Shown: piece by piece, positions 16,912 to 24,523 of the stretch
Numbering within the stretch: the first letter of the stretch is position 1
How the letters are laid out: each line of letters opens with the position of its first letter
IMG/VR virus record: IMGVR_UViG_3300020193_000024
Coordinates: 1 to 57,504 of that record
DNA: 57,504 nucleotides
Direction: 5' to 3' (one strand)
Source: a virus
Made by a program: the position numbers and the translations under genes
Notes under the pieces: generated by a model
What the model was told of the DNA's origin: nothing
Database searches by the model: none
What the model saw: only the letters and a program-made list of their open reading frames with translations

Positions 16912-17470
16912 CTTCCACCATTGTTTTGATAAGGAATTGCATGTCTTCCCAAACGTCAGGTTTCCTGCCTGGGTTATGTAACAGGAAGCTGGGATGGAAA
17001 GTGCAAATCACTTTTCTGTTGTTGAGATTAAAAACCTGGCCTCTTAGCATACTAATGGGTGTTTTAACCCCTAAGAGGTTTTGTGCCGCACATCCCCCTA
17101 AGCATACTATGTACTTCGGGTTGACCACTTTGATTTGCAGGTCCAGGAAAGGACGGCAGTTAGTGGCTTCTTCTGTTATAGGAGTCCGATTCCCTGGAGG
17201 GCGACATTTACAGATGTTAGCGATGTAAACGTCTTCCCGCTTCCACCCACAGGCTGTAAGGATGTTCGTTAGTAGTTGACCAGCAGGCCCGACAAAGGGT
17301 TCACCTTTCTCGTCTTCTTTCTGACCTGGTGCTTCTCCTATGAACATCACTTTAGCGTCAGAATTGCCTGTCCCGAACACCGTTCGTGACCGATTGCTTA
17401 CTAAGTCTGAGCATTTAGTGCATTGCACAACCTGCTCATCCAGCATCGAAAGCATTTGCAGCTTATTCAT
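16886..17470 (-). CDS. uracil-DNA glycosylase, family 4 (Fe-S type)
   Basis: Removes uracil from DNA. 194 aa. It has the family-4 features: C17-x-x-C20 near the N-terminus plus two later cysteines (NICKCRPPGNR region) for a 4Fe-4S cluster, motif 1 GEAPGQKEDEKGEPFVGPAG, VYIANICKCRPPGNRTPITEE, and motif 2 HPSFLL. The start at 17470 (MNKLQMLSM) gives the usual family N-terminus. Why a phage carries it is open: a repair role, or use of a protected uracil-free genome. Its 3' end overlaps the NAMPT start. Confidence 0.92.
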   Translation of the reverse strand: MNKLQMLSMLDEQVVQCTKCSDLVSNRSRTVFGTGNSDAKVMFIGEAPGQKEDEKGEPFVGPAGQLLTNILTACGWKREDVYIANICKCRPPGNRTPITEEATNCRPFLDLQIKVVNPKYIVCLGGCAAQNLLGVKTPISMLRGQVFNLNNRKVICTFHPSFLLHNPGRKPDVWEDMQFLIKTMVEDEQSAPAN

Positions 17471-17561
17471 TGGTACTATGCAACCCTGGTCCTTTGGATG
17501 TTAATGTTCTGACTAGTGGCCTTGAGATACTGCGTGAATGTTTTTATGCAGTATTTAGGCA

Positions 17562-17972
17562 TCACTGCCATTTCTTATCATGCCACTCTTCCACCGCTTG
17601 TTCCCAATGCTCAAGGTGTTTCCCTTCCGGCTTTCCCTGCTCCAGCCAGATGTAGTACGCCCGCACCCTTGTCCGTTCTTTAAGTTCCTCCCAGGGTTTG
17701 TCCCAGACCAGGTAGAGTTGCTCATGGATGGAAACGCCATTATTCAGGAGGGTTCTAGCCTCCCGCAGTTGGGTGTGAAAGCATTGCAGTGGCGTGTTGC
17801 CGTCTTCGGGGATGTGCCAAAAGTGGGGGAAGCCCGTTAATCCCCAGATAATTTCTGAGAGTTGGTTCGGGGTGGCGTCGGGGAAGTATTCTTGGGCAAT
17901 CTCTTTGGGAGTACCGTCCCACGGCTCTGTGTTCTCAGGTGGGAGTTTCGGTAGACCTAGTGATTTTGTCAT
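17562..17972 (-). CDS. protein with C-terminal DUF2934-like motif
   Basis: 136 aa. The last third (RVRAYYIWLEQGKPEGKHLE then HWEQA) matches the short DUF2934 helix pattern (R-A-Y-x-x-W-E-x-x-G-x-P-E-G-x-x-x-x-H-W-x-x-A), which is frequent in planctomycetes and proteobacteria and has no known function. The front part is Pro-rich, then helical (EIAQEYFPDATPNQLSEIIW). It overlaps the upstream membrane-protein gene by 4 bases (ATGA), so they are coupled. Confidence 0.65.
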   Translation of the reverse strand: MTKSLGLPKLPPENTEPWDGTPKEIAQEYFPDATPNQLSEIIWGLTGFPHFWHIPEDGNTPLQCFHTQLREARTLLNNGVSIHEQLYLVWDKPWEELKERTRVRAYYIWLEQGKPEGKHLEHWEQAVEEWHDKKWQ

Positions 17973-18160
17973 TTGTCTTCTTCCTCGTCTTCATGGTAGG
18001 GGCGACGGCGGTATTTCCACCAGTTAGCGGGGTCGTCGTCCTTCTCGTCTTCTTGCTTCGCTTTCTTGCGCAAGTTTCCGATAGTCATTCGAGTGCTTAT
18101 TGTACTCAAAATGAACCCCAACACCATGCCAATAATTATGCCGACGAGAAAAACATCCAT
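17969..18160 (-). CDS. single-span membrane protein with acidic tail
   Basis: 63 aa. Residues 3-22 (VFLVGIIIGMVLGFILSTIS) form one hydrophobic segment. It is followed by a basic stretch (RKKAK) and a strongly acidic, disordered C-terminus (EDEKDDDPANWWKY..EDEEEDK), so an N-out/C-in or small anchor topology is likely. Function unknown. Coupled to the next gene by a 4-base overlap. Confidence 0.6.
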   Translation of the reverse strand: MDVFLVGIIIGMVLGFILSTISTRMTIGNLRKKAKQEDEKDDDPANWWKYRRRPYHEDEEEDK

Positions 18161-18189
18161 GCCTTTATGGTAGCTTGCCTGCCCTATTT

Positions 18190-18462
18190 TTATGCCCTTC
18201 GAGGGGGTACTAGGTCGAACAGCAATCTGTCAAATTGTTCCTTGTCGGCGTCGTCTGTGTAGCTTCTCAGCTTGAATAAGGTCTGACGGCAAACCTTGCG
18301 CACTTCCCATTCCAGCATATTTAACATCTGTGCAAGCTGCTGCGGCTTGATTGGGTCTTTTTCGTCCAGGCCGTAACGCCTGGCAAGGATGACGAATTCT
18401 TTGTCTTCGAGAGGCGCTTTTAGCAGCAAATCCATCAACAGTTTGCGGTCTTCGGTACGCAC
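18190..18462 (-). CDS. sigma-70 region 4-like mini-protein
   Basis: 90 aa. The core has the order of sigma region 4: APLEDKEFVILARRYGLDE (as in LPERE-x-x-V-L-x-x-R-Y-G-L), QQLAQMLNMLEWEVRKVCRQ (HTH) and TLFKLRSY (as in R-x-L-x-K-L-R). Nothing else of a sigma factor is present. It could work as a separate beta-flap-binding co-activator, like T4 gp33, which mimics region 4 and works with gp55; or as an anti-host factor. This is inference. It starts with GTG, chosen because AAGGAG lies 6 bases before it. Confidence 0.6.
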   Translation of the reverse strand: MRTEDRKLLMDLLLKAPLEDKEFVILARRYGLDEKDPIKPQQLAQMLNMLEWEVRKVCRQTLFKLRSYTDDADKEQFDRLLFDLVPPRRA

Positions 18463-18614
18463 GGTTGCTCCTTATTCAAGGGGTTCCCATTGATAGAATC
18501 CCACGCCCTCATTCTACCCCGAAAACCCAGGATGTAAAGCGGTTGGACGAGAATCTCTTATTAAATTTCAAAGCTAGACTACTATCTTACTCTATCACCA
18601 AATCAGGAGGACTC
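18463..18614 (+). promoter_or_regulatory. gap before secreted-protein cluster
   Basis: About 150 bases between divergent genes. It contains an AT-rich stretch with TACTATCTTACTCTATC and an AGGAGGAC ribosome site at its 3' end. No confident -35/-10 pair. Confidence 0.3.
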
Positions 18615-19352
18615 ATGTTGAGAAATATCTTTTTCACCTTGTTACTATTTGCATTAGCATTACCAAGTTACGCCCAAGAATCTAAAGAACCGAAAACAGT
18701 CAAAGAGTCGCCAAAAACAGTTGATGCTCCTGTACCACCAGCTTCTCCATCCAAGGTAGAAGGTCTTGAGCTACCTCCAGACATGAGTGTTGGCTTTGAT
18801 GAAGGATTCATTAGCCTGACCGCTAAGTGTAGCGGTCCTGTGAAGTGGCTGGTAGTTAGTGCTGTGAAAGTCAAGTATCAAACCATCCCGCAAAATAACT
18901 CAATCATTATTTCGGTGCCACCCGCAGGTGGTTTGGTTACTGTATTCGCTATTGGTGTGGTCGATGGGAAATTGACCGAATTTGCTCGTACCAACGTAAA
19001 CATTACAGCCCCACTAGCAACCGGACCAGAAGCAGGCCCTAAAGGGGTTGCTCCTGTGGTTGAGGGGCCATTGCATGTAACTTTCTTGATTGATATGGAC
19101 ACCGCAACTCCCACAATGGCTCAGTTGCTTAATTCTCCGACGCTGCGACAGGGTATTTCTGCGAAGGGGCACTTTAGGGTTTATGACATCAAGGACAAGA
19201 TTGTCGCCGGGAAGAAGCTAACTCCTTTCGTCACTAAGGTAGGCGGCTCGGCGGTCATGATTGTGCAGCGAAATGACGGTGTGGTTATTTCGGCAGTAGC
19301 CATACCTAACACCGAAGCTGATATTCTGGCCGTCGTTAACGGAACCAAGTAA
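18615..19352 (+). CDS. secreted protein, unknown
   Basis: 245 aa. Residues 1-21 (MLRNIFFTLLLFALALPSYA) form a clear signal peptide with a P-S-Y-A|Q-E cleavage site. Then comes a Lys/Pro/Ser linker and two beta-rich domains: ISLTAKCSGPVKWLVVS is Ig-like, and LHVTFLIDMDTATPTMAQLL is reminiscent of planctomycete secreted proteins. Start ATG 18615 follows AGGAGGAC. First of four signal-peptide genes in one direction. Confidence 0.75.
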   Translation: MLRNIFFTLLLFALALPSYAQESKEPKTVKESPKTVDAPVPPASPSKVEGLELPPDMSVGFDEGFISLTAKCSGPVKWLVVSAVKVKYQTIPQNNSIIISVPPAGGLVTVFAIGVVDGKLTEFARTNVNITAPLATGPEAGPKGVAPVVEGPLHVTFLIDMDTATPTMAQLLNSPTLRQGISAKGHFRVYDIKDKIVAGKKLTPFVTKVGGSAVMIVQRNDGVVISAVAIPNTEADILAVVNGTK

Positions 19353-19380
19353 TTACCAGGTAATTACCTAGAAATTAGTA

Positions 19381-19409
19381 TTGGATGGTACTAGTATTTT
19401 TGGGATAAT
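19381..19409 (+). promoter_or_regulatory. sigma-70-type promoter
   Basis: TTGGAT (19381-19386), 17-base spacer, GATAAT (19404-19409), 25 bases before the ATG at 19434. A host-polymerase promoter suggests early expression of the cytochrome genes. Confidence 0.5.
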
Positions 19410-19433
19410 GGGAGGCACTATAAGGATTATCTA

Positions 19434-21053
19434 ATGAAATATATCCTCTTTGTTCTTTTGTTTGTTTGCATCATAGCTCCTGCATTTATCCTGGCTCAGG
19501 ATAATCCGCCAAAACAAGCTCCGCTAGTTGCTGTAAAGTTGTATACGCCCGATAGTGCAGTCAAGTTTGCAGCGGCTGATATTGCTACTCTGCCGCCCGA
19601 AGAAGCAAAGTTTACTCGTTATCTGTCACTTTACAGCATCCCTCCAGAACGGAGAAGGGCGTATGGACAGACCCTATCGTTTGTTGTTAATTCACTGAGT
19701 CAACGTCGCCGAATTTACATTCCTGTTTTTGTTGGTGGAACGGATGAAACTCTCATTCGTATCAACATTGAGAACTACGATTGGGATGCTCAGTCGTGGG
19801 AGAATTTGGGCAAGAAGGGCAGTGGTGTCAAGCCTCAAGCCGAACCCTATTTTCATGCGCTGATAGAAAAAATTGACTCAACGACCAAGCTAGAACGCAA
19901 AACTATTACCAGAAAAAAGAAAGTTGAAACTGGTTATTATAACCAAGCGGGTCAGAAGCTATATAGAGAAGTCGAAGTAACGGAGGAGGTTGATGTAGAG
20001 GTCAAAGGCGACCCTGTGAAGAACAGGGTTTTAGCGGCGGCTCCTTGGGTAGACCCTGTGGCTATTGCAGCCCTTATCAAAGCAACTAATTCAGAGTTCC
20101 CTGTAATGAGGGCCGATTGGTTTATTATTAAGGCTACCCTGCCTCCTGCTTACTACGACTTCCTCAAGTTAGGGGATGACATCAAGGATTTTGAGCGTCT
20201 TATCTTTACTGACCAGAAATTAGCAGAGAAGGCACGTTCACAATTCAAGGGTGTTGTCGTAACCTCTATTGTTGCTCGCAACAACAGAACTTTGCTGCGA
20301 AGTCCGACGTTCACCAATGGCTACTATTGGCAGAGCCACGACTCCTTGAGCAGCGTTGATGACCGTCAGTATGTGCAGAATATATTGAATGAAAAGTTCG
20401 ATGCAACTGAGGATATTGGTACGTTGCCAAATGGCTTGCAAGCCTATTTCCTAACGGATGGCAAAGGAAAACGGTTAGACTTTGCCAACCCCGACGTTGC
20501 TATCGACAACACGGCAGTAGACCGTATTGTACGAACTGGTCGTAGTTGCATGATATGTCATAGTGAGGGAATTAAGCCTATAGATGACGAAATTCGAACT
20601 CTAACCAAGAAATTACAGAATAAAGAAGCCATCAAGCTCTTAATAGCTAACAAAGAAGATGCTTTCAAGATTGATGACCTGTTCGGCACAGACTTGGATA
20701 AGCAAATTATAAAAGACCAAAATATTTTTTCCGAGGCCGTGGCTGAAACTACAGGACTTCCGATGGATGTGAATGCAAAACAGTATGCCGCTATTTACGA
20801 TTGGTATGCTGAGCATCTACTTACAGTAGAGGACGTTGTGCGGGAGGTTGGTTTACCGCCCGACTTGTTAGAAAAGTACGTCCGGCTGAGTAATGACAAT
20901 GTGATATTGGGGCTGGTTAAACAGCCCATTCGACCCATTCGGCGTGACCAATGGGAACGGTCCTTCCAAGGCTTTATGATAATTGTCATTGCGGCACAGC
21001 AGGGTGCAGTGCCGATTCAGCCTCAACCGCCTTTTGTAAAACAAACCCAATAA
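19434..21053 (+). CDS. secreted heme-binding (c-type) protein
   Basis: 539 aa. The signal peptide is at residues 1-21 (MKYILFVLLFVCIIAPAFIL ending ILA|QD). A single CxxCH heme motif (SCMICHSEG) lies at about residue 365, preceded by the block GTLPNGLQAYFLTDGKGKRLDF and IVRTGR. This LPNGLQ...DG-x-G-x-R-L...SCM-x-CH order is one I know from secreted cytochrome-like proteins of planctomycetes and other predatory or surface-rich bacteria. It should sit outside the inner membrane, bind one heme covalently and need the host's cytochrome-c maturation. No electron partner other than the next gene is visible. Confidence 0.75.
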   Translation: MKYILFVLLFVCIIAPAFILAQDNPPKQAPLVAVKLYTPDSAVKFAAADIATLPPEEAKFTRYLSLYSIPPERRRAYGQTLSFVVNSLSQRRRIYIPVFVGGTDETLIRINIENYDWDAQSWENLGKKGSGVKPQAEPYFHALIEKIDSTTKLERKTITRKKKVETGYYNQAGQKLYREVEVTEEVDVEVKGDPVKNRVLAAAPWVDPVAIAALIKATNSEFPVMRADWFIIKATLPPAYYDFLKLGDDIKDFERLIFTDQKLAEKARSQFKGVVVTSIVARNNRTLLRSPTFTNGYYWQSHDSLSSVDDRQYVQNILNEKFDATEDIGTLPNGLQAYFLTDGKGKRLDFANPDVAIDNTAVDRIVRTGRSCMICHSEGIKPIDDEIRTLTKKLQNKEAIKLLIANKEDAFKIDDLFGTDLDKQIIKDQNIFSEAVAETTGLPMDVNAKQYAAIYDWYAEHLLTVEDVVREVGLPPDLLEKYVRLSNDNVILGLVKQPIRPIRRDQWERSFQGFMIIVIAAQQGAVPIQPQPPFVKQTQ

Positions 21054-21063
21054 AAAGGAAAAC

Positions 21064-21942
21064 ATGAATGATAAACTTTTCAAATTGATAGTGTACTTGG
21101 GGCTGATAGCCGTCGCTGTGGCCCCTTCAAATGTGTTTGCTCAGTCATGCGGCCCTAGAAGGGTTGTAGTGACAACACCGCATGTGGTTCATACCCCAGT
21201 AGTTACTCCCATAGTTAAAGAGGTAGTTACTCCGGTTGCAGTGCCAGTTCTCGTACCCGCCTTCCAGTTTCAATACTCCCCTCCCTGCGTAACTCCAGGG
21301 TATGCAGCCGCCCCAGCTTATGGCGTACCTCATGGTGCAGGTTATGCACAACCAGGATATTCCGCAGGTTATGGGGCGCAAGGCTATGCAGGAGCGCCAG
21401 GCTATGGCCAGGGTGTTCCTCCAATGGCACAGCCAGGGTATCAACAAGGTGCTGCCCCTCAGCCAGGACAGCCTGGAGAGAGTCAGCAAGACATGGTTCG
21501 AGCTTTGGCTAAGGCTCTGCTAGAGGAAATGAGCCGTCAGTCTCAGGCACAAGCACCTGCGGGTGGCCCGCCTGATGCTGGTCCACCTGCGGCACCCGCT
21601 CCAGTAGGTGGCCCAAATCCCGCTCCAGCTAATCCTAACCCATTCCCGACCGCACTCCCTAATCAGTTTCCCGCAGGACCAAACGGTCAGGCGTTGGCAA
21701 CCTTTGCATATAACGCAACGATTAAGAACTGTGCTGCCTGTCACACAGGCATCGGGTCTAAGGGCGACACCATCATCTTCTCACAGCCTGGAGTGCTAAA
21801 TCCAGCCGCTCCGTGGAAAACAATGGCTAAGGAAGTTCAGGAAGGTCGTATGCCCAGCCGTGATTCACAGTATAGACTTACGCCAGAAGAGGCTCAGGCC
21901 ATTTTGGCCTGGTATACAGAAATGGGCCGAGCAGGTCGTTAA
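21064..21942 (+). CDS. secreted mono-heme cytochrome c with low-complexity spacer
   Basis: 292 aa. Signal peptide MNDKLFKLIVYLGLIAVAVA...VFA|Q, then a Pro/Gly/Tyr/Ala/Gln-rich spacer of about 140 residues, then a C-terminal cytochrome c domain: CAACHTG (heme attachment) and, about 45 residues on, GRMPSRD with a Met that can be the axial ligand. The final EEAQAILAWYTEMGRAG is the usual closing helix. Starts 11 bases after the previous stop, with AAAAGGAAA upstream, so it is co-expressed with the first heme protein. Confidence 0.82.
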   Translation: MNDKLFKLIVYLGLIAVAVAPSNVFAQSCGPRRVVVTTPHVVHTPVVTPIVKEVVTPVAVPVLVPAFQFQYSPPCVTPGYAAAPAYGVPHGAGYAQPGYSAGYGAQGYAGAPGYGQGVPPMAQPGYQQGAAPQPGQPGESQQDMVRALAKALLEEMSRQSQAQAPAGGPPDAGPPAAPAPVGGPNPAPANPNPFPTALPNQFPAGPNGQALATFAYNATIKNCAACHTGIGSKGDTIIFSQPGVLNPAAPWKTMAKEVQEGRMPSRDSQYRLTPEEAQAILAWYTEMGRAGR

Positions 21943-22030
21943 AAAAAAGTGAGGAACGACACTATATTAGGTGTTCCAAAAATTCAAGTTCGAACACTAT
22001 CTATGGTGTCAGTTTCCTACAGGAGGTAAT

Positions 22031-22645
22031 ATGAAAATTTGGCTAACCAGTATGGTTTTGGCCGTTGCTGCTCTGTTTTATGCAGGCGCAAAGGCTGACG
22101 CTGCTGTCGTTGTCCGTGCGGGCAACGTAAGAGTTGTTACACCGGGCTTCAATCGGGTTGCATTTGTTGGTCACAACCACAATTTTGCATTCAACAACCG
22201 TTTTGCGGTCAACCGATTTGCTTTCAATCATGGTCATAACTTTGCTTTCAATCATGGTCATAACTTTGCTTTCAATCGTTTTGGCTTCGGTTACAACAAC
22301 TTCGGCTACAACAACTTCGCTTTCAGCTATCCAGTAGCCAGCTATGCTGCTACTTACGCCGCTCCTAGCTACGCTGTTGCTTGCCCAACTGTTGCAGCCC
22401 CAATTACTTACTCGGCACCTGTTTGTGCCCCGGCAGTATCTTATGCTGCTGCACCTGTCTGCGCTCCAGTAGCGTCATACGGTGTTGGTTATGGTGCTGG
22501 TTTTGCGGCCCCATACGGTGTTGGATTCGGAGGCTATGGTTTCGGCGCACATAACGTAGGTTATGGCGTTGGATTCAACCGCTTCTTCGGGTTTAACCAC
22601 TTCAACACCTTCGGTAACAGGTTTGCAGTTCGCACTCATCACTAA
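22031..22645 (+). CDS. secreted Asn/His/Phe/Tyr/Ala-rich repeat protein
   Basis: 204 aa. Signal peptide MKIWLTSMVLAVAALFYAGA...ADA|A. The mature part is low-complexity: N-H-N-F-A-F-N repeats, then APVCAPAVSYAAAP and GVGYGAGFAAPYGVG stretches. It looks like a surface or matrix polymer rather than an enzyme. It carries cysteines (VCAP, ACPT) that could cross-link. AGGAGGT before ATG 22031. Ends just before a strong terminator. Confidence 0.72.
   Translation: MKIWLTSMVLAVAALFYAGAKADAAVVVRAGNVRVVTPGFNRVAFVGHNHNFAFNNRFAVNRFAFNHGHNFAFNHGHNFAFNRFGFGYNNFGYNNFAFSYPVASYAATYAAPSYAVACPTVAAPITYSAPVCAPAVSYAAAPVCAPVASYGVGYGAGFAAPYGVGFGGYGFGAHNVGYGVGFNRFFGFNHFNTFGNRFAVRTHH
22217..22278 (+). repeat. 24-bp tandem repeat in coding sequence
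   Basis: TTTGCTTTCAATCATGGTCA.. is a 24-base unit, present twice exactly and then partly a third time (22217, 22241, 22265). It encodes the F-A-F-N-H-G-H-N repeat. Confidence 0.85.
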
Positions 22646-22670
22646 GACTGATGGGTAGTAAAACAAAAAA

Positions 22671-22694
22671 CCCCTGGAAGTTATCTTCCAGGGG
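22671..22694. terminator. bidirectional hairpin terminator
   Basis: CCCCTGGAAG (22671-22680) pairs with CTTCCAGGGG (22685-22694). A-rich before and T-rich after, so it works on both strands. It lies between two convergent genes. Confidence 0.85.
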
Positions 22695-22713
22695 TTTTTT
22701 ATTGCTTGTTTTT

Positions 22714-23178
22714 TTAGCCTAACAAGATTTCGACGCCACTCATTGGGTCTTCGTTAATCAGGACATCTTGCTGCTTGTGCGTTGGCTGACCTTCGTTGAG
22801 GGTCTGCTGCGGCTGCGGCGGAATTACCTGTTCTACGGTTCCTTTAGCGGTCACTCTGTCTGGTTGGTTAAGCAGTAGCTTTTGCTCTTGCATAGTGGTA
22901 CTCCTTTGCTCCTCTGGTGAAATAAGTGTTTCAATAAGCCTCAGTTCATTAGTCCGCAACATGGGCAAAAAGTAACTATCGCCCTGGAACTCGGCCCCAC
23001 GGGGGACAAGTATCATGTTGCCGACTCTCACGCCTCCCTTAATCGGCGGTTTGGCTAACTGTAAGTCACCTTTAGTGTTGTTCGCAAAAACGTACACCCC
23101 TTCGCCTTTAAGAGACTCAGCGATTTTAGCCTTGCGGTTCTCCGCACGCTCAAATCGGTTGAATTTATTGTATTTCAT
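22714..23178 (-). CDS. unknown protein with disordered C-terminus
   Basis: 154 aa, not recognised. The N-terminus is basic (MKYNKFNRFERAENRKAKIAE), the middle beta-like (GVYVFANNTKGDLQLAK; VGNMILVPRGAEFQGDSYFL), the C-terminus Gln/Pro-rich. AAAGG ribosome site. It shares a divergent AT-rich control region (TATTATATAG on this strand) with the next gene. Confidence 0.6.
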   Translation of the reverse strand: MKYNKFNRFERAENRKAKIAESLKGEGVYVFANNTKGDLQLAKPPIKGGVRVGNMILVPRGAEFQGDSYFLPMLRTNELRLIETLISPEEQRSTTMQEQKLLLNQPDRVTAKGTVEQVIPPQPQQTLNEGQPTHKQQDVLINEDPMSGVEILLG

Positions 23179-23249
23179 AGTTATAGCCTTTCATAAAACT
23201 AACTCTAACTATATAATAACGTTAGACGCTTTTTTCAAGGAGTAATTCA

Positions 23250-24137
23250 ATGAAACCGCCAAAATGGACCGATACTTACCCGCATGGTACTAAGCAGGGT
23301 GACGAAGAGGTCAAGTTCTTCATCTCACTAGCAAGAAACCCCAAGTTCCAGTGGCGTAGCACTTCCGCTATCGCTAAGGAATCTGGTTTGACCAAAGAAC
23401 GAGTCGAAGAAATCATTCAGAAGTACCACAGAAAAGGCATGATATTCCAGAATCCTAAGAATGATGAACAGTGGGGGTATTGGGAACGAGTGCCAGAAAT
23501 GCTACCTGACGCCAAGAAGTCTATTTCTGGCAAAGACCAGTGCGACCGGGTGAACAAGGCCGTCTCAAAGGATATGGTTTGCAATGATGACCCCTGCATT
23601 AGTGGCGATACCATGATGCAGTTCCAGACGCTCAAGACTAGCTATGGTGTCAATCTCCAGATGAAGGACGAATGGATTCCTATTGCCGATGTGAAACAAG
23701 AATGGCTAGTAACTAGTCCTCCAGTTGCTAGTGTTTACAACCCTGGTTTTGCCAATTTTGCTCCGACTCCTTGCGATGTGGTGCATGTGAACAAGGAAGG
23801 CGACCGCCGTATCTTCTATATCGACGTTGCCAACATGCCTACTGTAAAGGCAGAGAAGTTCATAGAAAACCTCAAGGCTGCGTTCAAAAAGAAAAAGGTC
23901 GAGAACGACCCGAAGATGGCTGAACATGTTTTGAAGATGGAAAAGCTGGAAGAACTCAAGCTAGAGGTTATGGCTAAGAACCCTTGTATTATGGGTGTGC
24001 CAGTTCCAGAACAAGAGTCGATTCCAGGAGCAGAGATGGGCGAAGCAGTACCGGACGACGTTGCGTATTTTCGCAGCAGGCTTTTTACACCACTGAACTT
24101 CCCCAAGGATGCCGGTAAGTCTGACTACAAGATATAA
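23250..24137 (+). CDS. winged-helix protein with portal-like motif
   Basis: 295 aa. Residues 20-85 form a winged helix-turn-helix (EEVKFFISLARNPKFQWRST, AIAKESGLTKERVEEIIQKY, GMIFQNPKNDEQWGYWERV). About residues 190-220 contain DRRIFYIDVANMPTVKAEKF, which closely resembles the F-Y-I-D-V-G-N-L-P-x-x-K-A motif of T4 gp20 portal proteins. The surrounding length and the absence of the rest of the portal argue against a full portal. The C-terminus is helical. Possibly a DNA-binding protein that took up a portal segment, or a diverged relative; function unknown. Ribosome site AAGGAG. Confidence 0.55.
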   Translation: MKPPKWTDTYPHGTKQGDEEVKFFISLARNPKFQWRSTSAIAKESGLTKERVEEIIQKYHRKGMIFQNPKNDEQWGYWERVPEMLPDAKKSISGKDQCDRVNKAVSKDMVCNDDPCISGDTMMQFQTLKTSYGVNLQMKDEWIPIADVKQEWLVTSPPVASVYNPGFANFAPTPCDVVHVNKEGDRRIFYIDVANMPTVKAEKFIENLKAAFKKKKVENDPKMAEHVLKMEKLEELKLEVMAKNPCIMGVPVPEQESIPGAEMGEAVPDDVAYFRSRLFTPLNFPKDAGKSDYKI

Positions 24138-24187
24138 ACTTCCAGATACTGTAGCGTCTGGACACGCTTTGCAACTCCTAACAAAAA

Positions 24188-24215
24188 CAAGGCGACCTTG
24201 CGCAGGGTCGCCTTG
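24188..24215. terminator. bidirectional hairpin terminator
   Basis: CAAGGCGACC (24188-24197) pairs with GGTCGCCTTG (24206-24215), flanked by A5 and T5. Lies between convergent genes. Confidence 0.8.
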
Positions 24216-24228
24216 TTTTTCTAGTGTG

Positions 24229-24441
24229 TCAGAAGTTACCAGGTGCTTTACGGCTTGGCTTGTGGCTACCCATCTTGAATTTAGCGTCTGCTGCTGTTGG
24301 CATGAAGTAGCCATCAGGGTACTGTGAACGCACATAGGCGTCCGGGTAGGCCCAATGAGCAATACCGCCTCGTTTGGTGTCTTCGCTAACGGCAGGAAGC
24401 TCAAGCTTTTCGCCTTCTGCCCACTGTAGAAATGTCTTCAT
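24229..24441 (-). CDS. small putative head-packaged protein
   Basis: 70 aa. It begins MKTFLQWAEGEKLE, matching the recurring capsid-targeting-like start and very near the T4 MKTYQEF form. The rest is Pro/Gly/Tyr-rich and basic at the end (MGSHKPSRKAPGNF). Function unknown; likely a small internal head protein. AGGGAG ribosome site and a CATAAATA late box upstream. Confidence 0.62.
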   Translation of the reverse strand: MKTFLQWAEGEKLELPAVSEDTKRGGIAHWAYPDAYVRSQYPDGYFMPTAADAKFKMGSHKPSRKAPGNF

Positions 24442-24478
24442 AAAAAATCTCCCTTGACAATAAGTTGCAACTTACCCT

Positions 24479-24486
24479 TATTTATG
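24479..24486 (-). promoter_or_regulatory. late-type box CATAAATA
   Basis: CATAAATA on the minus strand, about 38 bases before ATG 24441. It differs from the T4 late consensus at the first base only. Confidence 0.5.
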
Positions 24487-24523
24487 TTAGTAGTTACGAT
24501 TTTATGTTATAATTCGGTTTAGC

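Noticed and set aside
21951-21976. Imperfect inverted repeat GGAACGACAC/GTGTTCC after the cytochrome gene
   Set aside because: It has a bulge and is followed by A rather than T residues, so it is not a convincing terminator or operator.
18615-22645. Interpretation of the secreted cluster as host chromosome (prophage edge)
   Set aside because: Phage genes continue on both sides with no integrase, att repeats or change of gene density, so I treat it as phage cargo; assembly error is still to be excluded.
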